From assembly GCF_010727125.1 (NCBI RefSeq), contig NZ_AP022564.1:1-64000 (forward strand): DNA of 64,000 nt. The letters run 5' to 3'. The DNA is from Mycolicibacter terrae (GTDB lineage Bacteria > Actinomycetota > Actinomycetes > Mycobacteriales > Mycobacteriaceae). Under the pieces are notes generated by a model. It saw only the letters and a list, made by a program, of their open reading frames with translations. It was not told where the DNA came from and did no database searches. Shown here in pieces: positions 30,017 through 37,604 of the stretch. The position numbers were made by a program, and so were the translations under genes. How positions within the stretch are numbered: position 1 is the stretch's first letter; each line of letters starts with the position of its first letter.

Positions 30017-30055
30017 GACAAGGGCGGTGACGGATGATCCGTCACCGCCCTTGTC
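30017..30055. terminator. Perfect 18-bp stem hairpin after the PGRS gene
   Basis: GACAAGGGCGGTGACGGA at 30017-30034 pairs without mismatch with 30038-30055 across a TGA loop. No T-tract follows, as is common for mycobacterial terminators. It lies 62 bases after the PGRS stop and 32 bases before the end of the convergent acyltransferase gene, so it can serve both strands. Confidence 0.8.
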
Positions 30056-30086
30056 GGTGCCGCGCTATGGCGCAGCAGGACGACCG

Positions 30087-30731
30087 CTAGTGCGGGGCTT
30101 CCTCACGGGTCCTCGGCCAGGCGAACAGGGCGATGCGCTGATCCCACTTGGCCATGTAGTGCTCGCCGAGGAACACCCCGCCTCGTCGCTCCAGAACCGG
30201 CGCCCGTAGGAACCGTCGCCGGCATTGGCATCACCGATGATCCGTTGGCACTGCGGTTCGATCTCGAACACGCTCTGGACAAACCCGCGGAACATGATCG
30301 CGCCGTGTCCGTGCTCGACCATGTCGAGTTCGGCGATGGCCGCATGCAGTCCCACGTCGTAGGGATGCGCGTCGTAAACGGCGGCGAGATCGTCCTGGGC
30401 GGCACGGAACAGCTCCATGTAGCCCATCGGCCGCCCGTCGATGCTGAAGACGTAGGGGCGTGAGTAGCTGCCCTCGAATTGACCTCCATGTGGCGGCGCC
30501 ATTGGTCGGGTGGATAGTCGTAGCTCCAGGTCTGGGCCAGGTGCGGCCGGTTCATCCACTCGGAGATCATCTCGGCGTCGCCGGCCGGGTCCGCGAAACG
30601 AACGGTGTACGGCTCGGCACCGGCAGCGGCGGTGGCGGAACGGCGCGGACCTCGTCGCTTACGTCATGCCGTGGCATGCGCGAACTCATGGTGAACCCGA
30701 AGCCGTTGGCCGAGATGGTTTCGGTGGACAT
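30087..30731 (-). CDS. GNAT-family acyltransferase of the MbtK/IucB/RhbD siderophore type, frame broken
   Basis: The segments EWMNRPHLAQTWSYDYPPDQ, GRPMGYMELFRAAQDDLA, HPYDVGLHAAIAE, GHGAIMFRGFVQSVFEIEPQ and RIIGDANAGDGSYGRRFW match the acyltransferases that load an acyl group on the hydroxylysine of siderophores (MbtK, Rv1347c, in mycobactin). Whether this one acts on a siderophore is inference; no siderophore gene is nearby. The ATG at 30731 begins MSTETISANGFGF; frame changes near 30,620, 30,478 and 30,180; after the last the protein ends LGEHYMAKWDQRIALFAWP and stops at 30087-30089. Restored length is about 215 residues. It is convergent with the giant PGRS gene. Confidence 0.8.
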
Positions 30732-30802
30732 GACAAGTGCCTCCTGGGAATCCGTTACTGGCAGCCGTCGCCGATGGGCTCGCCGATAATGCTACGTCCA
30801 CC

Positions 30803-30864
30803 GGCGAGCGTGCGGGTCTGTACGCCGACACGCCGCAGTAACTGGCATTCCGCGCACGCTCGCC
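30803..30864. repeat. Dispersed palindromic intergenic element, copy A
   Basis: GGCGAGCGTGCG at 30803-30814 is repeated as a perfect inverted copy at 30853-30864; between them lies GTCTGTACGCCGACACGCC. The same inner sequence TGTACGCCGA and similar arms recur at 54.5 kb and 62.75 kb. It ends three bases before the stop of the quinone oxidoreductase. Confidence 0.65.
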
Positions 30865-30866
30865 GC

Positions 30867-31835
30867 TTAGAGCGTCAACACCACTTTCCCGGTCACCTCA
30901 CCCGAAGCCAGCAGCCGGTGCGCCTCGCCCGCCTGCTGGATCGGCACCCGCGCGCCGATCACCGGCTTGATTCGGCCGTCACCGAGCATCGGCCACACCT
31001 TCTCGGTCACCGCCGTGACGACAACGCCCTTCCCGCGCGGCCCGTCGACCGGCCGGCCGCGCAACGCGGTGCCGATCACCGCGGCGCGTTTGCCGATCAG
31101 CTTGCCCAGGTTCAGTTCGCCTTTGACCCCGCCCTGCATCCCGATGACGATCAGGCGGCCGTCGTTGGCCAGCGCGTCGATATTGCGGTCGAGGTATACC
31201 GCCCCCATGATGTCCAGGATCACGTCGGCGCCACCGGCCTCGAGGATCCGTGCGACGAAGTCCTCTTCGTGATAGTTGATGGTGACCTCGGCGCCCAACT
31301 CGCGGCAGAACGCCAGCTTGGCCTCCGACCCGGCGGTGACGGCCACCCACGCCCCGAGTTGGCGGGCGACCTGGATGGCGTGGCTGCCCACTCCGCTCGC
31401 GCCGCCGTGCACCAGTAACTGCTGGCCCTCGCCCAGTCCCGCCGTCTGCACCAGGTTCGACCACACCGTGCAGGCCACCTCCGGCAGGCCGGCGGCGTCC
31501 ACCAGGTCCACGCCGTCGGGAATCGGCAGCACCTGCGGGGCCGGCACCGCGACGTACTCGGCGTAGCCGCCGCCGGCCAGCAAGGCGCAAACCTGTTGTC
31601 CGACAGTCCAATCGGAAACCCCGTCACCCACCGCGGCGACCTCGCCGGAGACCTCCAGCCCGATGGTCTCGCTGGCGCCCGGCGGCGGCGGGTACTTGCC
31701 GGCGGCCTGGAGCAGGTCGGCTCGGTTCACCCCGGCCGCGGCGACCCGGATCAGCACCTCGCCGGCGGCTGGACGGACATCGTCGACCTGTTGCCAGGAC
31801 AACACCTCGGGGGACTCAGCGACAACGGCATGCAT
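30867..31835 (-). CDS. NAD(P)H quinone oxidoreductase, zinc-free MDR family (PIG3-like; Rv3777-like)
   Basis: 322 residues, intact. The start MHAVVAESPE, the block AGVNRADLLQAAGKYPPPPG and GLEVSGEVAAVG are typical of the PIG3/Qor branch of medium-chain dehydrogenases. The nucleotide site reads LVHGGASGVGSHAIQVARQL near residue 145. No catalytic-zinc Cys/His set or structural-zinc Cys cluster, so a quinone or enone reductase is likely. In M. tuberculosis its counterpart lies directly next to Rv3778c; here 17.5 kb of other genes separate the two. Transcribed away from the tRNA-Ser that begins 25 bases upstream of its start. Confidence 0.88.
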   Translation of the reverse strand: MHAVVAESPEVLSWQQVDDVRPAAGEVLIRVAAAGVNRADLLQAAGKYPPPPGASETIGLEVSGEVAAVGDGVSDWTVGQQVCALLAGGGYAEYVAVPAPQVLPIPDGVDLVDAAGLPEVACTVWSNLVQTAGLGEGQQLLVHGGASGVGSHAIQVARQLGAWVAVTAGSEAKLAFCRELGAEVTINYHEEDFVARILEAGGADVILDIMGAVYLDRNIDALANDGRLIVIGMQGGVKGELNLGKLIGKRAAVIGTALRGRPVDGPRGKGVVVTAVTEKVWPMLGDGRIKPVIGARVPIQQAGEAHRLLASGEVTGKVVLTL

Positions 31836-31859
31836 GGTCGCCAGGGTACGATTTCCCGC

Positions 31860-31946
31860 GGTGGCGTGGCAGAGCGGCCTAATGCACTCGCCTTGAAAGC
31901 GAGAGACGGCTAAAACCGTCCGGGGGTTCAAATCCCTCCGCCACCG
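31860..31946 (+). tRNA. tRNA-Ser (anticodon TGA)
   Basis: Acceptor GGTGGCG pairs with CGCCACC at 31939-31945. The anticodon arm CTCGC-CTTGAAA-GCGAG gives TGA. The long variable arm (GACGGCTAAAACCGTC) is that of a class II tRNA, and the T-loop TTCAAAT is present. CCA is not encoded. Confidence 0.95.
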
Positions 31947-31969
31947 CCGATCGGCCCGCGGCGCGCCGC

Positions 31970-32398
31970 TCAGCCGAACAGACCCGGCTCCGGCTCGCCG
32001 TTGCGGATCCGCTGCAGAAGCACCGCAGACCAGCCCCGGTCGATCACGACGTGGTGCGCCGCCTGAACGCCGTACTGGCGTAGCGCTGCGAGGAACCACT
32101 CCCAGCGCAGGTCGGTCCCGGGCTGGCCCGGCTCGGGGTAGACGACCCACGCCGTTCGGCCGGCCCCGGCCGCGTTGTAAGCCGCCCGCAGCCAGGCCAG
32201 ATCCACCCGCCGCAGCGCAAAGGCGATCACCACGTCGGCGTGGTTCGGGTTGGTTCGACTGATGGCGAGCAGTCGCAGCTCCGATTCGGCCGGCGCGTTG
32301 ATCACCGCCACGCTGCGGCCCCGCCCGATCTGCAGCATCTGCTCAAGCTGCGCCAGGCCGGGTCCACTGGTGGTGTCGTCATATAGGGCAGTCGTCAT
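31970..32398 (-). CDS. Conserved hypothetical protein, 142 residues
   Basis: I do not recognise a firm family. The second half, AWVVYPEPGQPGTDLRWEWF, then QYGVQAAHHVVIDRGWSAVL, has a strand-loop pattern somewhat like DUF3052-type proteins (a WVVYPKPG-like segment followed by an RGW block), but that is a weak resemblance. No signal peptide, membrane segment or Cys. The ATG overlaps the stop of a 36-codon frame by four bases (ATGA), which suggests the two are translated together. It ends 24 bases from the tRNA-Ser. Confidence 0.65.
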   Translation of the reverse strand: MTTALYDDTTSGPGLAQLEQMLQIGRGRSVAVINAPAESELRLLAISRTNPNHADVVIAFALRRVDLAWLRAAYNAAGAGRTAWVVYPEPGQPGTDLRWEWFLAALRQYGVQAAHHVVIDRGWSAVLLQRIRNGEPEPGLFG

Positions 32399-32505
32399 AG
32401 GTTGCTGACCCAGCCTTCCCCGCGCTCGGCGGCCCGCCGCATCAATGCGGAGAACTCGTCCGTCTGATGTGAGACATGGTGCTTATCAACGGTTTCGGTT
32501 GCCAT
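32395..32505 (-). CDS. Small 36-residue ORF coupled to the hypothetical gene
   Basis: ATG at 32505; translation begins MATETVDKHHVSHQTDEFSA and continues LMRRAAERGEGWVSNL. Its TGA overlaps the next ATG (ATGA), so a role as a coupling leader or small partner protein is plausible. Amphipathic, charged, no membrane segment. Support is the overlap and a sensible amino-acid composition only. Confidence 0.45.
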   Translation of the reverse strand: MATETVDKHHVSHQTDEFSALMRRAAERGEGWVSNL

Positions 32506-32657
32506 ACCGGAGTCGGCTATATCCCGCGAATGCCGCATCGCGCCTTCCATCTGTTTGAAAAGCGTTCACCCAGACGACATTCAGCATGGAAGATGGCACA
32601 TGCAGTGTCCAATACTTAGATCCACGCGGAGCCATTGGCGGGACCAATAGCTCCCTG

Positions 32658-33548
32658 CTAGCTGCGTCGCTCGGCCACCATGGCGTCGAGCATTGCGGCG
32701 AACGCGCGCGCCGCTGCGGACTGGTAGACGCCGGCACGCTGCAGCACCTGCACGGTGCGGGTCGGCAGCGGTGGATCCAGCGGGACCGGGTGCAGGTCGG
32801 GGCGTTCACTGGTGATCGCATCCGGCAACACGGTGGCGACGACGCCGCGTCCCACCAGCTCCAACAATGCGCTGACCGAGTTTGCTTCGATCGCGATATT
32901 CTGTGGCACTTGGCATTCGGCGAAGTAGGCGTCGACGTGCAGTCGGGTGGCGAAGTCCGAACTGAGCAGCCCGAGTGGTTCGCCGGCCAATTCCGCAACC
33001 GGCACCCGGACGGCACCCGTCTCGAGCGGATGGCCCGAGCCCACCACCAGAACCAATGTCTCGGCGAACAGTGTCCGGGCCTCGATGCCGGCCGCGTGCG
33101 GGCCGGCGAAGCCGATCCCGAGGTCGAGTCGATCTGCCAGGAGGTCGGCCTCCATCTTGTCCTGGTTGGTCTCCAGAACCGTCACCCTGATGCCGGGATA
33201 GGCCTCCCGGTAGCTGTAGATCAGCTGGCCGATCAGATACGCGGTGAAGGTGGGTGTCACCGCGATCCGCAGGTTGCCGCGCGAAAGGTCACGCACATCG
33301 TGCACGGCCCGTTCGGCGGCCTCCAGATCCCGCACCGCCAGCCGGGCATGGTGGACGTAGGCGGAGCCGGCGTCGGTGAGCCGAACGGTGCGGCCGGACC
33401 GGTCGAACAGCTTCACCCCGACCGCGTGCTCGAGTTGCTTGATCTGTTGGGACAGCGTCGGCTGGGAGATGTGCAGCGCTTCGGCGGCCCGAGTGAAATT
33501 CTGATGGTCGGCGACCGCCAACAGGTACTTGATGTGCCGCAGCTCCAT
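32658..33548 (-). CDS. LysR-family transcriptional regulator, CynR type
   Basis: 296 residues, intact. N-terminal winged HTH: MELRHIKYLLAVADHQNFTR, then ISQPTLSQQIKQLE, VGVKLFDRSGRTVRLTDAG. The hinge RGNLRIAVTPTFTAYLIG and the later SSDFATRLHVDAYF and IEANSVSALLELVGRG follow the E. coli cyanate regulator CynR closely over the whole length. No cyanase or carbonic anhydrase gene is near it, so the target is not evident. Its upstream side faces the LipE-like gene (128-base gap, same strand), so it probably has its own promoter and may act on itself. Confidence 0.88.
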   Translation of the reverse strand: MELRHIKYLLAVADHQNFTRAAEALHISQPTLSQQIKQLEHAVGVKLFDRSGRTVRLTDAGSAYVHHARLAVRDLEAAERAVHDVRDLSRGNLRIAVTPTFTAYLIGQLIYSYREAYPGIRVTVLETNQDKMEADLLADRLDLGIGFAGPHAAGIEARTLFAETLVLVVGSGHPLETGAVRVPVAELAGEPLGLLSSDFATRLHVDAYFAECQVPQNIAIEANSVSALLELVGRGVVATVLPDAITSERPDLHPVPLDPPLPTRTVQVLQRAGVYQSAAARAFAAMLDAMVAERRS

Positions 33549-33676
33549 CGATCGACTATAGGAATCTCGGGTCGCCGGTGTTGCAATACCGGGTGCGACT
33601 CGCCGTCTTCGACCGCGCAGAGCCGGGAGACCCGCAGCATTGCTCGGATCGCCCAGGGCGAACGCAGGTCACGGCG

Positions 33677-34934
33677 TCACCGGAGGCGCGGGATCTCGGC
33701 GGCGATGGTGTCCATCAGCGCGGCGTAGCGCTTGGCCTCCGGATCGCGGCCGGGCTTGCCGCTGGAGATCAGCCCGGCAGCCAGGCCACGCGCCGGGTCG
33801 GCCCAGATGGCGACGTTGACCAGGCCCAGATGCCCGAAAGCCGAGGGCGCGCCGCGACCGAACGGGCCGAACCGCTCCGAGCCGAGCATGTAGCCGGTGC
33901 CCCAGCGCAGCGGCACCAAGCCCGTCGCCACATCCGGTCGCAGCCGCCGGCACTGGGCCGTCGCCGCGGCCATGGTCTCCGGCGACACCACCCGCACGCC
34001 GTCGAGCTCGCCTCCGCGGCGCCAGATCTCGGCGAATCTCGATAGCTCGAACGCCGTCGAGATGGTGTTCGACGAGGGATGACGCTGGTCAGATACAGCG
34101 GGTGTTGGTGAACGGGATGATCTCGTGCATGGTCCCGCCGATCGCCCGGCGGAACACCGCGGCCACCGGACCGGGAAGCGGGCGGCCGGTCGCGTGACTG
34201 GGCGCCACCAGCGGGACGTCGTCCTGGGACACACCGAAATTCGTCCATCGGAAACCCAGCGGGTCGAGGATCTCCTCGGCCAGGATGTCGCGGATATGGC
34301 GCCCGGTGGCCGCCGAGACGATCTCACGCACCAGCGGGCCCCAGGTCAGAGCGTGGTACATGTGCGCCCAACCCGGGGGGTAGATCGCCCGCAGGTTCGC
34401 CAGCTGCTGCCGGGTGTACTCGCTGTCATCGACGCGATGCACATCGGGCCGCGGTCCGGTGGCGAACGGCACCCCGGCGCTGTGCGTCAGAACCTGACGG
34501 ATCGTGGTGCGGCCCTTGCCGTGTCGACCGTACCCGGGCAGATAGTCGGCCACCCGGTCGTCGAGCGAGAAGCAGCCCCGCTCGACGAGCATGTGCACCA
34601 CGGTCGAGGTGATCGCCTTGGCGGCCGAGTACGCGCAGAACGGGGTGTCGGTGGCCACCACCACCTTGTCGGCGTCGGCGGGATCGGTGGGCGCATTGCC
34701 GAGGGCGTGCCCGATCGCGCGGTTGAGCACGACGCGGCCGTTGTGGCGCAGGCACAGCTGGATCGCCGGGTGCATGCCGGCGCCATACCAGTGCCGCGCG
34801 GCCTGCCAGATGCGTTCCACCGCCGCCGGGTCGATGCCGGATGAGTCTTCCTCGCCGACCGCGGTCACGGCGTCCAGATCGGCCGGGAGCCGGATCCGCC
34901 CATCGGGTGTGGTCATCTCGGGAATCTCCGTCAC
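33677..34934 (-). CDS. lipE: LipE-like serine beta-lactamase-family esterase (Rv3775-like), frame broken
   Basis: Class-C beta-lactamase/esterase fold. The nucleophile motif S-A-A-K in FCAYSAAKAITSTVVHM, TTIRQVLTHSAGVPF, the region HMYHALTWGPLVREIV and a late FGHLGLVN (the KTG/HxG-like site) are all present. Members hydrolyse esters rather than beta-lactams. Start at GTG 34934, overlapping the thioesterase stop by four bases. Two single-base losses near 34,100 and 34,085 break the frame; between them the protein reads PLYLTSVIP. Restored length is about 419 residues. These are the last frameshifts found in the window. Operon with TesB, SMR and EchA21-like genes. Confidence 0.87.
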
Positions 34935-35806
34935 CGCTGCCGCCCCTCGCCCCGGCCGAAATACAGTTCCTGGGTCGCAAGACAGACCAGCTGCCCGGCC
35001 CGGTTGTACATCGTCGAGCTCGCCAGTCCGCGCCCGGCGACGCCGCTGGGCGAGAATTGGTCGGACAGCACCCAATCCGACAGGTCGACGGGCCGCTGAA
35101 ACCACAGCGCATGGTCGATCAGCGCGTTGAACACGCTGGTCTTGGTGGCCCGCCGCATGGCGACCGCGGTCTCGACCATGGTGGTGCCGGACAGGTAGGT
35201 CAACAGGGCGCTGTGCAGCGCGGGGTCGTCCGGCACCGCCGCAGAGGGCTTCCACCACAACCGGATCCGCGGTACCGGCTCGTCGCGGTCAAGAGCCAGG
35301 CGTGGCGGCGCGTCGACGTAGCGCAGCTCGAACGGGTGGGGCTGGACCCAGTAGCCGCCCAGTTCGTCGGCGTAGTCCGCGAGTTGCTGCTGTACCGGCG
35401 GCAGGGAGTCCGGATCGGGCACCTCGGGCATCGGCTGCTGGTATTCGGGCGCGTCGACGGCGGCACTGAACGACGACAGCACTTCCAGCAGGATCTCGCC
35501 GTCCTGGCGGGCGGTGACCTGACGTGTCGACAGCGTGCCACCGTCGCGGGCCACGTCGACGTGTAGGTCGACCGGGCGGCGGGCGTCACCGGCCCGCAGG
35601 TAGTAGACGTGCAGGCTGTGCGGAATACGGCCGGGGGCGGTGCGGCTGGCCGCCATCAGCGCCTGGCCGGCGATGTGCCCGCCGACGATGTGGTGGTGCG
35701 GGTTGTCGAGCTGGGTGGCGACGAACCGGTGCTCACCGCTCTGCTCGACGTCGAGGGTGGCGACGACGTCGGCCAGGGCCGGTTGCGGGAAGGACACGCC
35801 GGTCAT
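34931..35806 (-). CDS. Acyl-CoA thioesterase II (TesB type)
   Basis: Double hot-dog thioesterase, 291 residues, intact. N-terminal hot-dog with FVATQLDNPHHHIVGGHIAG and HSLHVYYLRAGDARRPV; C-terminal hot-dog with NALIDHALWFQRPVDLSDWV, which holds the expected active-site Asp, then GRGLASSTMYNRAGQLVCLA and TQELYF with the Thr/Gln partners. It hydrolyses medium- to long-chain acyl-CoA. ATG overlaps the SMR stop (ATGA) and its TGA overlaps the LipE GTG, so the four genes are translationally linked. With EchA21-like and LipE-like neighbours it fits lipid turnover. Confidence 0.9.
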   Translation of the reverse strand: MTGVSFPQPALADVVATLDVEQSGEHRFVATQLDNPHHHIVGGHIAGQALMAASRTAPGRIPHSLHVYYLRAGDARRPVDLHVDVARDGGTLSTRQVTARQDGEILLEVLSSFSAAVDAPEYQQPMPEVPDPDSLPPVQQQLADYADELGGYWVQPHPFELRYVDAPPRLALDRDEPVPRIRLWWKPSAAVPDDPALHSALLTYLSGTTMVETAVAMRRATKTSVFNALIDHALWFQRPVDLSDWVLSDQFSPSGVAGRGLASSTMYNRAGQLVCLATQELYFGRGEGRQR

Positions 35807-36126
35807 GCGTGCGCCCCGTGCTCCAGCAGGTACACCCCGGCGCCGATCAGCACGACCCCGCCGGCCATCACCGGTGTGAACGGGTCGGCGAACAGCAACC
35901 GGGCCAGCGCCGCGGTCAGCGCCACCCCGACACCCGCCCAGACCCCGTAGGCCACTCCGACCGGCATCCCGCGCTTGAGCACCAGCGCCAGCAACACGAA
36001 CGACACCAGGTAGCCGACGGTCACCGGGATCGCCCACTGCCATCGGCTGAAACCGTCGGAGGCCCGCAACGACAGCGTCCCGGCGACTTCGAACCCGATC
36101 GCCCCGAACAGCAGAACCCAGGCCAT
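35803..36126 (-). CDS. Small multidrug resistance (SMR/EmrE) family transporter
   Basis: 107 residues with four membrane helices, the usual SMR size. The conserved membrane glutamate is E13 (FGAIGFEVAGTLSLRA), and helix 3 has VGVAYGVWAGVGVALTAAL. SMR proteins work as dual-topology dimers exchanging cationic compounds for protons. The ATG shares a base with the stop of the EchA21-like gene (TGATG) and the stop overlaps tesB, so it sits inside a lipid-metabolism operon; this may be simple hitch-hiking. Confidence 0.9.
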   Translation of the reverse strand: MAWVLLFGAIGFEVAGTLSLRASDGFSRWQWAIPVTVGYLVSFVLLALVLKRGMPVGVAYGVWAGVGVALTAALARLLFADPFTPVMAGGVVLIGAGVYLLEHGAHA

Positions 36127-36950
36127 CACTCGCCGGTGAACTCGGGCTTGCGTTTGCCCATGACGGCGCCGATACCCTCCAGCAGGTCCTTGGACGCCAG
36201 GAACGCCGAGTTCCACGCCGCGACGTAACGCAGGCTGGCCGCCACCCGGTCGGTGCGCTGCTCATCGAGCACGTCCTTGACGCCGGCCACGGTCAGCGGC
36301 GGGTTGGCGGCGATCTCGGCGGCGGTGGCGTGCGCGGCGGCAAGCGTGGCGTCGGCGTCGGCAAAGACGTCGTTGACCAGGCCGATCTTCTCGGCGCGGG
36401 CGGCGTCGATGTCTTTACCGGTCAGCGCCAGCTCGCGCAGATGCCCGTCGGACAGGATCAGCGGCAGCCGGGCCAGACTGCCGACGTCGGCGACGATGGC
36501 CAGCTTGACCTCGCGCACGCTGAACTTGGCGTCGGCCGACGCGTAGCGGATGTCGACCGCGGAGATCAGGTCGACCCCGCCGCCGATGCACCAGCCCTGG
36601 ACCGCCGCGATCGTCGGGGTGCGGCAGTCGGCGACCGCGGTGATCGCATCCTGCATGCCGCGCAGTTCGCGGTGGAAGTCCGCGCGCGGCCGCGCCGAGG
36701 CCCCCTCGGCGAGCATCGGGGTCATCGTCCCGCCCATCGCGGCCAGGTCCAGCCCGTAGCTGAAATTCTTGCCGGATCCGGTCAGCACGATCGCCCGCAC
36801 GTCGCGGTCGGCGTCCAGCTCGGCGAACACCGTGGGCAGCTCCGACCAGAACGCCGGGCCCATCGCATTGCCCTTGCCCGGACCGATCAGGGTCACCCGG
36901 GCGACGTGGTCTTTGGTCTCGACGGTGACGGATTCATAGGACTCGGTCAT
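36126..36950 (-). CDS. echA21: Enoyl-CoA hydratase/isomerase (EchA21-like, Rv3774)
   Basis: Crotonase-fold protein, 274 residues. RAIVLTGSGKNFSYGLDLAA forms the first oxyanion-hole loop, with Asp in the place seen in dienoyl-CoA isomerases, and PTIAAVQGWCIGGGVDLISA the second. DIRYASADAKFSVREVKLAI and GLVNDVF are family hallmarks. The pattern, with Asp rather than Glu residues and length near 275, is closer to delta(3,5)-delta(2,4)-dienoyl-CoA isomerase than to a classical hydratase. First gene of the operon EchA21-SMR-TesB-LipE. Divergent from the TIGR03086 gene across 22 bases, as Rv3774/Rv3773c are. Confidence 0.9.
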   Translation of the reverse strand: MTESYESVTVETKDHVARVTLIGPGKGNAMGPAFWSELPTVFAELDADRDVRAIVLTGSGKNFSYGLDLAAMGGTMTPMLAEGASARPRADFHRELRGMQDAITAVADCRTPTIAAVQGWCIGGGVDLISAVDIRYASADAKFSVREVKLAIVADVGSLARLPLILSDGHLRELALTGKDIDAARAEKIGLVNDVFADADATLAAAHATAAEIAANPPLTVAGVKDVLDEQRTDRVAASLRYVAAWNSAFLASKDLLEGIGAVMGKRKPEFTGE

Positions 36951-36972
36951 ACCCAGACCGTAGCGTGGGCAC

Positions 36973-37548
36973 ATGGCCTCCGATCTGCGACCCGGTCCCG
37001 ATGCACCCCCCGCCGACGAGCTGGCCGGCGCCGAAGCCACGTGTGCGGTGCTGGCGCAGGTGCTGCACCACATCAGCGGCGATGAGCTGTCCAATCAGAC
37101 GCCGTGCTCGGAATTCGACGTCGCGCAGCTGACCGATCATCTGCTGAACTCCATCACCGTCCTGGGCGGCGCGGCGGGCGCAGAGTTTCCGGCCCGCGAG
37201 GCCACCGAGTCCCCCGAACGGCGGGTCATCGCCGCGGCCCGGGCCGCCCTGGACGCCTGGCACGGCCGTGGCCTGGACGGCAGCGTCACGATCGGCCCCA
37301 ATGAGCTACCGGCGCGGATGGCGGCGGGAATTCTGTCGGTCGAATTCCTGGTACACGCGTGGGACTACGCGACGGCGACGGGCCGTACGGTGCAGGTGGC
37401 CGAACCGCTGGCCGAGTACGTGTTGGGTCTGGCGCAGGCCATCATCACACCGGCGGGCCGGGTCCGAGCGGGGTTCGACGAGCCCGTCGAGGTCGCCGAC
37501 TCCGCCCCGGCCCTGCAGCGGCTGATCGCATTCACCGGACGGTCATAG
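36973..37548 (+). CDS. TIGR03086/DinB-like mycothiol-type metal-binding protein (Rv3773c-like)
   Basis: 191 residues. SNQTPCSEFDVAQLTDHLLN and the later SVEFLVHAWDYATATG supply the spaced histidines of the DinB/MDMPI four-helix bundle that binds a divalent metal. Family members include mycothiol-dependent enzymes; the exact reaction here is unknown. ATG 22 bases from the divergent echA21 start, so the two promoters overlap. Confidence 0.87.
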   Translation: MASDLRPGPDAPPADELAGAEATCAVLAQVLHHISGDELSNQTPCSEFDVAQLTDHLLNSITVLGGAAGAEFPAREATESPERRVIAAARAALDAWHGRGLDGSVTIGPNELPARMAAGILSVEFLVHAWDYATATGRTVQVAEPLAEYVLGLAQAIITPAGRVRAGFDEPVEVADSAPALQRLIAFTGRS

Positions 37549-37604
37549 CCCCGCTACCTGCACGTCAACCCGATGTCGTCCGGCATGCCTAGCGTGGGTA
37601 GGAC

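Noticed and set aside
1..34110. Programmed frameshifting or genuine pseudogenisation as the cause of broken frames
   Set aside because: No slippery heptamer with a structure is shared by the sites, they hit essential-type genes, and all repairs are added bases, which fits sequence error.
37549..37604. Mn riboswitch (yybP-ykoY) before terC
   Set aside because: Only 56 bases separate the genes and no fitting structure is seen.
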